From Circinella umbellata (lineage: Eukaryota > Mucoromycota > Mucoromycetes > Mucorales > Lichtheimiaceae): a stretch of DNA of 64,000 nt. Location of the stretch: assembly GCA_025093555.1 (NCBI GenBank), contig JAIWNF010000063.1, positions 124,001 through 188,000 of the forward strand, written 5' to 3'. The position numbers were made by a program, and so were the translations under genes. Under the pieces are notes generated by a model. It had not been told where the DNA came from. It saw nothing but the letters and a program-made list of their open reading frames with translations, and did no database searches. Every line of letters starts with the position of its first letter. Position 1 is the stretch's first letter. Below are positions 49,540 to 61,796 of the stretch, piece after piece.

Positions 49540-52500
49540 TCAAGTGGTCCTGGACAAAATGTATATTTTTTTTTAAAACTATTCCTAAATTTGACACATA
49601 CCAGACACATGTTGTTGATCCACTTGTTTAGTGTCATTATTATTATTCGTATTTTGATCGTCCGTACCATCTTGAGTTCCATTTATGTTTAAATTTTTTT
49701 CTTCTCCTTTTGACTGTGGTTGTTCATTTCCTTCATTTCCTTCTCCTTTGTCATGATCATCATCTAATGGTTCATCACTTAATAATTTAGTCAATCCAGG
49801 AGAACTTTCAATTTCAAATTCTTCGATTAATTCCCGTGCACGACTTAATGGTACCCTATAAATATATATTATCATTATATATAGTTAGAAAAAATAAATT
49901 CTATTGTGTTACAACATACAATCAAAAAAAAAAAAAAAAAACTATTTACCATGCTCCTCTACATTCAAGTGGACCTTTTGTCAATGTCACAACTACACGA
50001 CCTTCTTCAGTTTCTGTAGCAGCATCAAATGGTCCTTTACCAAGTACAGGCCTTGCTGCTTTTCGTAATTGAGTGGCATTTACATAACCTTGATCAAGAT
50101 AAAAATGTTGACTATTCCGTCTATCTTTCGATGTATCAGCTGCGTGACGTGTACGTAACGCTACATGTTCTGTGGCACCATCTGTTGAAGCAATAAATCG
50201 GAGCACTTTGGTATCGGGTATATCTTCGGGTGAATCCAATTGATAACATTCTAATGGTCCAAAAGTCTTTTTAATAATCGAATATTTTTGTCGTTGATTT
50301 AAAGTACGTTGATAACGAGGTTTCATTGTATAATTTTCATCGTCTTCCTCTTCCACTTCTTCTTTCTCTTTTTTCTCCTTTTGTTGATCTAGTTGTACAT
50401 TTTCTTTTGTTATTGTTGTTGTCTTCTCTTCTTCTTCTTCTTCTTTTACCAATGGGGGTGATACACTCTTTTCAATAGTTTTTGTCATTGTTGAATCATC
50501 CAATTCAGTGTTATCTTCCTCATCCTCTTCAAGTAGTAGATTAGCACCTGATGTCGTACTTTCATCGGGCCATGACTTTCGCCGAGGTCGTGTAACAATT
50601 TCTTCTTGTTCATCTAATTCTTCTATATCACCTGTAGTTACTACTGAAGAAGTCTCTATATCAGACATCCTATGTTGTTGTTCTTGCTCTTGAAATTGTC
50701 GATTCGATACATGATGATAATGATTATTTTGTTCCGCTAATCCACGAGCTGTACTTGCCAAAAGTGCACGTTGTAATAAAGATGTTTCTCTACATCCCAT
50801 CATAGCTGAGAAACTTTTTCTAGAGGTTGTCCTTGCTGCTGATGGAATATGTGTTGGTAATTGCTGAAGTGAATCGGAGAATGAAGATGAAGAAGAAGAC
50901 GAGGAGGATACGGGTGCTGATAATGTAGAGGAGGATGCACCACTTTGATTATTATTGTTATTATGATTTCCATTATTACTATTACTGTTATTATTATTAC
51001 TGTCACCACTAAAATAAGCTTCTAATTCTTGAACAGATATAGATTCGGGCGTAGCAATATTAAATGGTAATTGATGATGTGCTGTTGATGGATCCAAAAA
51101 TACAGGATCAAAATCTTGTTGATCATATTGATTGTTATTATTATTATTCACATTCCACATATCATCCCCCATCAGTGAAAAAGATTGTCGTCGAGCAGAT
51201 AATCTTGGTGAGTCCATCGTTGTACGATCATTTTGATTATTAGTGTTATTATTGTTATTTGTTGAAGTCATTGCTTGAGCAATACTAGGTCGTCTGGATG
51301 ATATAGAAATAGAAGATCTTCTTCTTTGTTGTTGTTGTGGATCCATATCTCCTAAAACATCATCTCCTTTTAACATTTCTTCATGATAATCTGAATATTC
51401 TGCTTCACTTTCTTCTTCATCTTCTTCGGATACATCCATTGTTGTAGGAATAATATGCTCATTATGATTATTGTTTTGAACGGTAATAGGAGGTGACGAT
51501 ATAGGGGATACAGGTTGTTGTTTTTGTTGAGAAGATGTCATTATGGATTCATGCGTTATTAATTTTTGTTTACCATTGGAAGAAGAAGAAGGAGGAGAAT
51601 AAGATGAAAAACTAGAGGAAGAAGTGGCTGTAACAGGAGATAATGGTAAATGATGATGTCGTATCCGTTTTATATTTCTTTGATCTAATTCTTCATCTTC
51701 ATCCTCTTCTTCATCCTCTTCTTCAATATCGACATCATCTGATTCATCATCGGCTTCTTCGTCACTTTCTTCTTCCTGTCTTCGCTGTAATTGAATTTGC
51801 TCTTCTTTTCGTTTTCGTTTTTGTGATTTTCCATGAGATCGTTTTGAATGCGTTGATGTTATAGATGAAGTACTACTTGTTTTTCGTCGACGTTGAGATG
51901 GATCTTCTTCTTCAGAAGATAATTCTGATAATTCTTCTTGTTTTTGTTTTTGAGAAATAGAAGACTGTTTTCGATGTCGTTTTGATTGTCGTATGGGTAG
52001 CGGTTGTTGTTGTTGAGATGTAGGTTGTGATGATGGAGGTGAAAGAGGTTCATGACCTGTTGTAGTAGTATTATTCGTTGCAGCTGTTGTTGTTGTTGTA
52101 GATGGAGAGGGAGAAGAGGAAGAAGAGGATGGTTCAGTTGCTAAAGAATAGTTAATTTTTCTTGAATGATTTTCATCGAAATGTTTCGCTAATAGTGGTG
52201 GTCGTGGTGGGTTGTGTTCCGCAGCTCTTTTAAAATGTTGTGATATACGTGATGATACTGTAGCAAATGGTGTTGCGCCCCTAAGTTATATATATATATT
52301 TATATAAAAGTTTAGATTATAAATCACAAATAAAAATATATGTATATACATATACGCCGCAGCAGTACCCACAACAGCAACAACAAAAACAAAAAAAAAC
52401 AATACTAATAATAAACATACCCTAAAGTAGCATATTTATATTTAACAATGACATTAGCAAGTTCTTTAGGTGAACTTGGTTTATTGCCCATTTTTAAAAG

Positions 52501-52686
52501 AGCTTTCAAAATGGCTGTAAATACTTTATCTTTTGCATCGTCTGGGTGTATAGGAACGGGTAAACCACCTTTTTGTTGTCTAGTATGTGTGGGTTTTGAA
52601 CTAGAAGCATCGCCCTGTTGTTGTCTTTGTTGTTGTTGGTGTTGTTCATGTCTTGAAGAAGACCTTAATGCTGGTTTATCAGACAT
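46644..52686 (-). CDS. Large nuclear protein: Gds1-type winged helix plus two KilA-N/APSES-like domains
   Basis: Exons 52686-52421, 52280-49950, 49855-49602 and 49423-46644 encode 1876 residues. Residues about 50-130 form a Gds1-type winged helix: VFTAILKALLKMGNKPSSPKE, then GGATPFATVSSRISQHFKR and RPPLLAKHFDE. Residues about 753-890 form a KilA-N/APSES-like module (FYLDQGYVNATQLRKAARPV, then WVPLSRARELIEEF across intron 2). Residues about 1160-1285 form a second such module (MRRLDSGYINGTKLLTAGGI, then GTWIPLRRAQELAV). The remainder is acidic, Ser/Asn/Gln-rich and carries Lys-rich stretches that may be nuclear signals. DNA binding and transcriptional control are inferred. Exon 2 is open without an ATG across its first 740 bases, so simple ORF callers split this gene. 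Confidence 0.85.
49502..49534. repeat. (CA)n microsatellite inside an intron
   Basis: 33 bp of perfect AC/CA dinucleotides within intron 3 (49601-49424) of the Gds1/APSES gene. It reads as TG repeats on the coding strand. Confidence 0.97.
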
Positions 52687-53465
52687 TGTTTAGTAATTGG
52701 ACGGAGAAAAAAAAAAGAGGGTAAAAAAATAATGATTTTGACACAAGACAAGACGTTTATTATGTCAAAGCGGTCTTTTTTTCTTCTTTATAAATGGCGG
52801 AAAGTCAATGTCGTTATATTGTATATATGTTTGTTTTCTCTCTTAAGAAACGTTTTTCTTATATAGTTGTTGAAAAAATATGTGAGAGAGAAACTGTTAT
52901 AAAAAAAAAAAAAAGAGGGTATGTTTTTTTTTTCTAAAACAAGTTTAAAGGGAACGGAAAGCGTGAATAAAGGTGACAGCAAAAGAAGTGTATGTGAGAG
53001 AGAGAGAGAGAGAGCTGAAAGAGAAAAAAAAAAAGAGAGAGAGAGAGAGCGAGTAAAAAAGTCCTGACTGATTCACTACCCTGGAAAGCAGGTAAAAAAA
53101 AAAAATGTGTCTCAAAGCGGAGTGTAATTCTCTCTCTCTCTCTCTTTTCTTTTATCATTTTACTTTTTGTATCACCTAATCCCAGTTTATACCGTAAAAA
53201 AAGCCTAAAGTAAAGAAGAGAGCTATTTTTATTTGTTTGTATTAAAGAATAATATTTTACTAACAGCACCAATAACTAGTAACTAGTAACTACATTATTA
53301 TATATTGGCTGTTCCTTGATAAAAGTTATATAAAAGAAATAAAAAAATTTTCCAGTGATAAATTTTTATTGGATATAAGAATGGGTGCATCATTTTCGGA
53401 TATTTAAATTTAACTAAGAGAAAACTAAAAGAAAAGAAGTTGTGTGTGTATACTTGTAAGTTAAA
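52687..53465. other. Promoter of the Gds1/APSES gene with GA/CT repeats
   Basis: Contains GA runs at about 52995-53014 and 53033-53050 and a CT run near 53131-53144, plus A homopolymers. GA/CT tracts are common in fungal promoters. The tandem ACTAGTAACTAGTAACTA near 53275-53291 is a short direct repeat. No gene seen. Confidence 0.65.
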
Positions 53466-54666
53466 CTACAATTTTGATGTTGTTGATCTGATACAACGAT
53501 CGCCTATAATATTTTAATATGAATATTAATATATAATTTGAATATTATCGTTTCTTATAACTGTTTTTACTTACAAATGAAAAGACATTTTTCTTTTTCA
53601 TTATTATTATCGTTATTATTATTACTGTTGTTACGAGGATGATAATAATTTCGATTACGTTGTTCATACCAACGTTTAGCATCGATAGTATGACATTGTG
53701 AACAAGTACGTGTCATATCGCCTTGTTGTTCTTGTTCATATTTTAGTTGATTTAATGCTCCTCTTGAAATCTTGGTTTTCCCATCTGTTTGAACAATAAC
53801 TATACGACGCTTTTTACTGACTTTCTCACTATATACAATGGATTTGTTGTTGTTGTAATATAAAACAAAACATATATGTATATATATATGATAAATTAAT
53901 ATATAAATGTGGTTAAATAAATCGATTAAACAATTCATTATCAATAATTTATCAATTATACAACAATAGATATAAGAACAACTTACTATAAACCACACGC
54001 ATTGCATAATAATGCTTTTGTAATAGGTCCTCGTCGCCATGTGGGTGTCTTTGTCGATCCACAATTGGAGCATTTTTTTCTTTCTTTCTGTTTATCTGAA
54101 GATCGACGTGGTTTACGATGTTTTGTAATACCACTAGTAAAGCTAGTGTCACCATAACTCTTTGTATTACTATCATTGTGAAGATGTGTATCATTGTGTA
54201 GAGCATTATCCTTGTTTACAGAAACATTTGAATAATGTGGATCTTGATGTTTGAAACTTGGGACTGGCGGACCCGATGAAAATGGACCAGCCGAAAAAGA
54301 GGCAGGATTAGGTACCACATCCGGTGGTGTTGGGGGCATCGATGGACCTGAGGAAGATACAGATCCTTGATTATAAAATATGTGTGAATCTTGGGGACCT
54401 GCTGCATAGTACGACGGCCATGTAGGGCCAATAGTGATAGGAGTATCACAAAAAACCTCTGGTGCACCTTCAGCAAACATACAAGTATCCGAGGTAGCAG
54501 TTGCTGTTGAATTACCTCCAAGACAATTGTATGAAGCTGTACATTGTATGGAATCGTGGGTATCTTCATGTCCAGTGGGCATCAAGTCAAAACAACCTTC
54601 ACCATTGCTTTGGTAAGAAAGAGTAGCATGGTCCGAAGGCCAATAGTCGATATGGTTTGAGTTCAT
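53466..54666 (-). CDS. GATA-type zinc-finger transcription factor with a second cysteine cluster
   Basis: Exons 54666-53987, 53828-53575 and 53503-53466 encode 323 residues. The finger is C199-x2-C202-x18-C221-x2-C224 (CSNCGSTKTPTWRRGPITKA), the 18-residue-loop class also seen in White Collar-type and plant GATA factors. A basic tail (KVSKKRR) follows. A second set, C269-x2-C272 and C312-x2-C315, with a 39-residue gap, is completed only by the 38-nt last exon (ICDRCIRSTTSKL). The N-terminal 190 residues are Ser/Pro/Gly/Asn-rich. It binds GATA sites in the nucleus. Pathway (nitrogen, iron, light) cannot be told. No LOV/PAS domain is present, so it is not a WC-1 photoreceptor. Confidence 0.9.
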
Positions 54667-55100
54667 GGTTTTTTTTTACTAATGAACAATAATAGTGAAA
54701 AGAAAAAGAAAAGAAGAAGAAAAAAAAAGAAAGATTTTTAATAATAATTATTTCTTATAACAAGTTCCATGCAAAACTTATGTTATTCAATTGGAAGGCA
54801 TTTTTTTTAAGGTAATGGGTTCCCCAGACCATCAATAAGAAAATAATGAATTGAAATTTATCATTGTTATTCTTATTTCTCCTTTTCATGTTTAGTATTG
54901 TACCTGTGATCCATTTAGACTAGTTGTTGTTGTTGTTATTATTGTTGTCTTCCTCCTCCTCCCCCCAAAGTTTATATTCCCAATTTCAGTATATCTCAAA
55001 TGATCAATACACTTATCGTCATCATTCATCTCATTAACATTATATATATTTATGATAGGGTATAATATATTACAAAGAAAAAGAAAAAAAAGAGGGTTAT
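54667..55100. other. Intergenic, GATA-factor promoter
   Basis: Polypurine/polypyrimidine runs directly upstream of the GATA factor ATG (AAAAGAAAAGAAG-type) and a (TTG)n stretch near 54925-54943. This is also the 3' flank of Ctf8. No gene seen. Confidence 0.6.
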
Positions 55101-55575
55101 TTAACCACCAATACGTGTTAATCCACGTAAACTTTCTTGAACTAAAAGACCTGGTCTATGAGAAAATACATATTTTTCTCTTAAAATGATAACAGTATCA
55201 TAAATAACTGAAGATGACGAGGATTCATCCATTATCATTTTATCTTGTTCTTCTTGTTCTTGATTCTTTTCACGTTTACGTATTATTGCAAAAGGTTTCA
55301 ATAATTTCACTTTTTTACCTTCCACTCTGTGATGTCCTATCATTAGAGTGGCTTTATCCTATAATATATATTAATGACTCTATTCTCTCTCTCTCTGATA
55401 TATATATATATATATAACAATCAAGAATACATACATTATTAAATGAAATGTCACCCATTTTTAAATTATTTACTTGAGTTTCATTACTTTGAAAATTCCC
55501 TTGAAATTCCAATAAAACAATATTTGAATTATTTTGTTTTGATTCTTTCAAAGAATAAATGACGGCACACACCAT
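55101..55575 (-). CDS. CTF8: Ctf8, subunit of the Ctf18 alternative PCNA clamp loader
   Basis: Exons 55575-55435 and 55358-55101 encode 132 residues, matching the small size of Ctf8. Seen: IVLLEFQGNF near the N-terminus, MGDISFNN joined over the intron to DKATLMIGHHRVEGKKVKLL, KPFAIIRK, and the end YDTVIILREKYVFSHRPGLL. The G-x-H-x-hEGK and the KPh/FA/hhRK patterns are family markers. Known: Ctf18-Dcc1-Ctf8 loads PCNA and supports sister-chromatid cohesion. A short Glu/Gln/Ser-rich insert separates the two conserved halves. It is divergent from the Cdt2-like gene, with ACGCGT boxes between them. Confidence 0.85.
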
Positions 55576-55671
55576 GATTAATAAAAAAAAATGAAAGGGA
55601 ATAAAAGTGTACAGGTTTTTTTTGGTACTAAAAATGGTAAAAGGGATCTCCCCCCCCCAAAATTGTTCTAG

Positions 55672-55702
55672 ACGCGTAATTATTTTTTTTTATATGACGC
55701 GT
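55672..55702. promoter_or_regulatory. Two MluI cell-cycle boxes (ACGCGT), Ctf8 side
   Basis: ACGCGT at 55672-55677 and again at 55697-55702. The first starts 97 bp upstream of the Ctf8 ATG. Known: this palindrome is the binding site of the MBF factor (Mbp1/Res with Swi6/Cdc10), which drives G1/S transcription in fungi. Function here is inferred. Confidence 0.65.
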
Positions 55703-56074
55703 GCGCCGCCCAAAGGAACCTCATTTTTTGTTTAATGACCTCCTTTTTTTTGCTATTTGAACAGAAAAGTAAACATAAACATGTGAATTCCTCATTTTGC
55801 ATAAGAAAAAACACATTTTTTTTTTCATTATAACACTATACTTTATAGAATTAAAAAGGAGAAAGCACTATTTACGGAAGAGTTCATCCGTTTTTAAATT
55901 TTTATTTTTTATGCATCAATCTTTTTATTCTTGTTGAAGGGAAACCTTTTGCATTAAAAATGATAGATGAATTCTGGTTTTTTTTTGTAGGTTGCTGTAG
56001 CATAATGATAGTGATAAAATGGTGGAGGGGGGGGGGAGGGAATTGAAACTGGAAAAATTGAAACCAAAAAAAAA

Positions 56075-56101
56075 ACGCGACCCTTTTTTTTTTAGACGCG
56101 T
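56075..56101. promoter_or_regulatory. MCB (ACGCGT) and near-MCB (ACGCGA), Cdt2 side
   Basis: ACGCGA at 56075-56080 and ACGCGT at 56096-56101. The latter lies 97 bp upstream of the Cdt2-like ATG, a spacing equal to that on the Ctf8 side. Both fit the MBF core ACGCG. Confidence 0.6.
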
Positions 56102-56192
56102 TCGTGTTTTTAATAGGTTACTAAGCTTTAAAAAATTAAACCAAAGTTTCTATTGTTACTCATTATTCTTATATACCCCTCCTTTTTAAAAA

Positions 56193-58046
56193 ATGACAAA
56201 ACGAAAATATAATGAGGAAATAGAAGATTATAGAACTCATACAACTAATCCCAGAACTTGGAGTGTTCATAAAGCATTAAGAATGCGTGCTATTCATGGT
56301 CGACGTTATAATGGACAAGTCATAAATAGTATGTTCTATATATTGATTAAATTTATTCTTTTTTTTTTTTTTGTAACATTAACCTTTTTTTAATTATAGT
56401 CCCAGGAAGAAAATTATTAGAACGATTTCAAGGTCATGACCAAAATATTTATCGTTTTTATTATCCCAGTGGAAGAAAATGTGTTCCTTTTGTATGTTCA
56501 TATAGTCATCGTAAGTTATATTATTTACCATTATATATAAACACGAATAAGAATATCAATAGAGACTAATATAAAAAATTGGATATAAAAAGGTCACCCC
56601 ATATTAGCAGTAGGTGATGAAGAACGACGTGTCACTTTAATACGAACTGATAAAGATAATACACTTTCAAGTGGTAATAATAATAATAATAATCCCTCCC
56701 CTTCTTTTTCTATTAATTTAACTAATTATTATTATATAGCAAGTTATCACAAAGCGTTTTATACCCATGCTGATGCAGTTTTAGATATTAAATGGAATAA
56801 AGATGATGATCTTCTTGTAAGTTATATATATATATATATATAAAAGATGTTATTATTGATTTTTAACTAAATATAAATTAAAATAGATGACAGGTTCAGC
56901 AGATTCATTAATACGATTGTGGGATGTTGAACATCAAACATGTGTAGCAACTTTAAAAGGTCATGAACATAGTATAAGATCTGTTAATTTCCATCCAATG
57001 GATCCAAGTAAGTTATTAATATTTATTACTATTATAATAAATGGAATTATATATAATTAATAACTATAAATAAAAATAGATCTTATTATATCTTCAAGTA
57101 AAGATGGTGCATTTTGTATTTGGGATACACGATATAGGTTATTAAAACAAAATGATCCAGAAGCAGTTGATGGAGTAGGTCAAGATGCACCTGTTTATGG
57201 ACCTATTAAAATAACACCACAAGCACATGATGATTCAAAAACAAGAAAATCAACCACAAAACAACAACAATCTATGTTAAAATCATCCGCATTTTCATTT
57301 AATCGTGTTATACAAGATCGATCTGTTACCTGTGCTTTATTTATACCTAATCAAGACAATAAAATTATAACTTCAGGAAGTTATGATGGGTAAATTATTA
57401 TTATTGTTGTTGTATTAATGAAAACATGTATATTAATCCAAATATGATTTTTATTTCATAGTAAAATTAAAATATGGGATTGTCGAGCAGGTAGAGATTC
57501 ACAACTCAAAGATGAATGGGGTACTTATGATGATTCTATTGCAAAAGTACGTGGTATCACAGATATGAAAATAGATAGTACAGGTACAAGATTATTTAGT
57601 TTATCTATGGATCACAGGTACGTAAGAATAAGAAAGATAATAAGAATAATAATAGTGCCCGTTCATTAATACATTTCTATTATAGAATTACAATGCATTG
57701 TCTAAATAATTTATCCCAACCTGTTCGACGATTTGTTAATTCTAAACAAAGATTAAATACATTTTATGTTAAACTTGATCTTTCAGTGGATGATCGATAT
57801 TTACTTTGTGGATCTTCAAATCAATCAGTTTATGCATGGGATGTAGAACGACCTGAATCAGGTCCTGTTACATTTGAAGGCCATGATAGTGAAACAACAT
57901 CTGTTTCTTGGTCTAATACTAATTCAGAGGTAAAAATATTATAATTATATATAGATATAGATCGAGTAATAAGATTATTAATTATAAATATTTAGTTTGC
58001 AAGTTGTTCAGATGATGGATCTGTACGGATATGGAAATATCAATGA
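56193..58046 (+). CDS. Cdt2/DTL-like WD40 protein (CRL4 substrate receptor)
   Basis: Exons 56193-56328, 56400-56510, 56593-56816, 56887-57007, 57080-57389, 57462-57617, 57686-57929 and 57996-58046 encode 450 residues. Seven WD40 blades are visible: AVGDEERRVTLIRTD, HADAVLDIKWNKDDDLLMTG with LIRLWDVEHQTC, GHEHSIRSVNFHP with AFCIWDTRY, SVTCALFIPNQDNKIITSGS with KIKIWDCRAG, LLCGSSNQSVYAWDVE, and GHDSETTSVSWS with SDDGSVRIWKYQ at the very end. The arrangement, with a long insert after the third blade and an IWDCR blade, matches Cdt2/denticleless. Known: Cdt2 directs Cul4-Ddb1 ligase to Cdt1 and other PCNA-bound targets in S phase. No C-terminal extension with a PIP box is present. Another WD40 family is possible. 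Confidence 0.78.
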
Positions 58047-58340
58047 GGATTGAAAAAGAAAAACAAACAAACAAGAAGATGTTCTTTATACGTAATAATT
58101 AATATAATAGTCCTATTTGTACATATATAATATATATTTGTTTTTTTGTAATAATAAATAAAGAACAAGAATGAATCAAGAAAATTCAACATGAATAAAT
58201 AGATTTTACACAACAAAAAAATTGTTGTTGTTGTTGTTGTTTTTTTTAATACATCAAAATCTAGAAAGAAAGAAAAAAAAAGATTCAATTGATGAGAGAA
58301 AAAGAGAAAAAGAGAGCAAAAAAAAAAAGGGTAAATTGAT

Positions 58341-60257
58341 TTAGTTTGTATTAGTAGGATTAACAGCACACCTATTAAATAATAATAATAATAATAAAAA
58401 GTCATAGAATAGATTAATATACATATCGAATCAACTAATAATTAAATAAATAAACTTACATCCAAATTCGAGTCTTGTAAATTTTAAATAGTTCACGAAC
58501 TAATTCTCGGAAATCAATACGTCTTTCAGCAACAAAATAAAAAGTTAATTTACGTCGATCCCTATAATATATTAAAGTCAGTCATCCATCCAAAATTTCC
58601 ATTCCATTGAAATATATATATATATATATATATACATAGGACTGTTGATTTACCATTGATATTCTGCATCTACTACTTCCATTGGTAATTTTCGTTGTTT
58701 TGTTTTTTGTTGACATAATAAAAGTGCTCGTTGTTCATCTTGACTTTTCATTAATAATACACTAATTTCATCCGGTAATGCTTGTCGATAAATACGTTTG
58801 ATTTGAATATCAGATAATTTCACTTCTTGAACCCCTTGTTGTTGCTCATTGGATAATGATGATAAGGGTGATGAGGGAGAAGAAGTACTGGAATGATGAT
58901 CATTATTTTCTTCCAATTCTTCTTGTTGTTGTTCATGTTGTTGTTTTTTTAAATTTAAAATTTCTTCTGGTGTTAAATTTTCTTTAGCTATTTTTCCTAA
59001 ATCTTTTCCACGATCTGCTTCTACAATAACCAAATCACCAAGATGAGGCATTGATTGTTGTGGATTATTCGTGTTATTAGGAATGACGTAAAAAAAGTCT
59101 GTACGACCTGCTTTAAATTCGATCATGTACAACAATGTTTCTGCAGGTAATTGGTGTAACGCTACACCTTTTCCTTCTTGATATATTTCATGTTGTTGTT
59201 GTTGATGATGATGATTTGAATAATAAGGTTGTGTATGGGGTGGTGGTAAATGAGAATATATTTCTGTTGGATGGTGATGTGAATGAGGATGCGTATGGGG
59301 TGACATGCTGGTGATAGGGTAAGCGGATGTAGTGGGTGGAATATTATTATTATTATTAAATACTGATTGTTGTTGAAATTGCATTGCTTCAATTTGTTCC
59401 GCAAGTCGCTGTACAGGATCTGGCGTCATTGTAGTCGTTGTGTTACTAGATTATAAAAGTAATAAGTTTTCTCTCTTTTTCCGTCATCCATCTTATTCTG
59501 ATATATATCCAGTTCAAAACATTTTATTTATTTATTTTTACCTGTTCATGTGACCCTGTGAATCGGATGATGTTGTTGTTATTATTCCGTTCCATGCCTG
59601 ATTTGCTTTATCTTCTTGTTCAACCGATCCACGGTCATTCTTATTATTATTATTATTTTCATTATATCGATCAGATAAATAGTCTTGTTGAGATGATGAC
59701 AATATACTTAATGCAGCTCCTGATGATTTTGATCTCATTCGATTCGTATTAAATTCATCCTCTCCTAATAATAATGTTCGTTGTTGTGCAATTTCTTTTC
59801 CTCCTTCATCCTCTTCTTCTTCTTCTTCCATAGTTTCCAATGAATTTTTATATACTTTGGTACTATTATTTGCTGCTGCTGTTGTTGTTGTTGTTGTTGA
59901 ATTATTGGCAAGGTTATTATTATTACTATCATCATCATCACTATAATCATCGTATCCGAAAAATGTTGGATCCTGTCCCATAGAAAATGATAAACTACGA
60001 TGTTGACGATAAATAGGTTCCATAGAAACACCAGGTAACATGGGAACAGATAATACACTATTACCATTAATATTATTATTGGTTTCGTCAATCATATCCG
60101 GAGGCACTACTTCATGCGCCGGCGCATGATCATTGTTATTATCGAATATAGATGGACCTTCCCATTGGAACCCAGAATCATTATTGTTGTTGGTACTGTT
60201 ATTATTATTTGACCATGTGCTTTTGTTATTGTTCTTCTCGTTATTCACAGTTGACAT
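58341..60257 (-). CDS. PSP1 C-terminal domain protein
   Basis: Exons 60257-59542, 59445-58654, 58561-58460 and 58371-58341 encode 546 residues. The PSP1 domain occupies roughly 325 to the end: [51 protein letters not shown], then [20 protein letters not shown] and YKTRIWMCAV. A low-complexity insert (Gln/Glu/Ser) splits the domain after EEILNLKKQ. The N-terminal half is Asn/Ser-rich with a motif [16 protein letters not shown]. Known: the domain occurs in yeast Psp1 (a suppressor of DNA polymerase alpha mutants) and in bacterial PSP1/RicT proteins. The molecular role in fungi is unclear. The last exon, 31 nt, replaces a stop that would follow Met if the intron were retained. Confidence 0.88.
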
Positions 60258-61796
60258 TGTTGTTGTTCGACTTTCCTACATGTAAATATAAGTAAACTTA
60301 TTCATCTATTTCCCACACACACGCACACATAGAACATCCAAATCTTTACCTTTTTCCTTGTTTTAGTCGTTTGGGTATTACTTTTGTGATGTTGCTGTTA
60401 TATAATCCATAATGAGTTTTTCGTTTGTTTGTTTTTTTTTTGGCTTCATTTTCTTTTTTTTCTTTTTTTTACTCTTAGGTTATTGTACCTTTGCCATGTT
60501 TTAATCCAATTGAAACAAGGGAAGGAAATGTTATTTTTGTCAATTAAAAACTAAATAATGCATATATAAAAAGGTTTTTTAGAGAGCAAAAAAAAAAAAA
60601 AATCCCCCCATTTTCATACACTTGGTCCTTGTATCATCCAAATTATTCTTTTTACCTGTTTGGTATATCAATATATTGTAAGGTTGTTATTGTTGTTTAT
60701 TTTATTTAATAAAAATGATGACAAAGGATATACACTAAAATATTAAATATTTATATACACACACACATATATATATATATACATTTAAATCAAAAAAGTA
60801 AAAAAGAAAAAAGGGGTGTAAAAAATAATAACGCCCAATTCTTTTATCCTTTCCGCGTTTTTTTTTTTTTTTTTTTTTTTTCAATATAATAATAATACCT
60901 CTTTATTTGTTATTGCAAGTCCCTGAAAACTAAACACGTTTTACTTTTTCGTTCAAAATTATAAAGGTGATTGTCAATGGTATGTATATATTATATAGTT
61001 GGTAATGAAACCAAAAAAAAAAACAGATAAAATAGAGAAGAATGAGTTATAACGGGTAAAAGAAAAAATAAAAAGAGAAAAAAAAAAAAAAAAAAAAGAA
61101 AAGCAAGTTGTCGGGGTTCTTTCATCCACTTTTTGAATTGTGGAGTTTCTTTAAGTTTTTACTATATAATAGACAACTAAGATGTTTATATACACAAATA
61201 GAGAAGAACTCACCCTAATACCTTCTTTTTTATTTTGGAAAGGATGTCTGAGATAGGTTGGGAGAGAGAGTCTTTTTGTTTAAGTAATATATTCCAAGTT
61301 ACTTTTGAATTCGGGACTTTTTTTTTTGTAGAATGTTTTTTGGGAAGGATAAATCTTACAAGGTTTCACCCCCGCATTAAAAAAACACACTTTGTCTTCC
61401 GTTTCCTTCTTGTTTGTAACCTTTTACCGAGTCCATAAAAACAATTTTGGTTTTTTTGTACCACCTTTTAAGGTTTTTCTTTTTTAGCCGTTTATTTTCT
61501 TAATTGAATTTTATCACATAATAAAACTCTTATTTTTTTTAAAAAAGAAAATAAATGTACAATAAGTTTTGTATTTTATATGAAAATAGAGTGACTATTT
61601 GAAATCAAAAGGAAGACTTTCACTCCGAAAAAAGTACTATTCCCGATCTTTCCGAAACATACCAGATAGAGACAACCCATATGTTGCCAAAGAATCAACT
61701 ACTCACTCATGTAGATATTTGGCTTTTTAACACTTGTAAATCACATGTACAAACTATTCGATATAAAATAAAATATCTAGTAGAATAAAAGCTAAA
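60258..61796. other. Intergenic, promoter of the PSP1-domain gene, homopolymer-rich
   Basis: Includes a run of 24 T at about 60858-60881, a long A run near 61078-61097, and (CA)/(TA) stretches near 60757-60780. No convincing gene on either strand. The right part is the 3' flank of the F-box relic. Confidence 0.6.
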
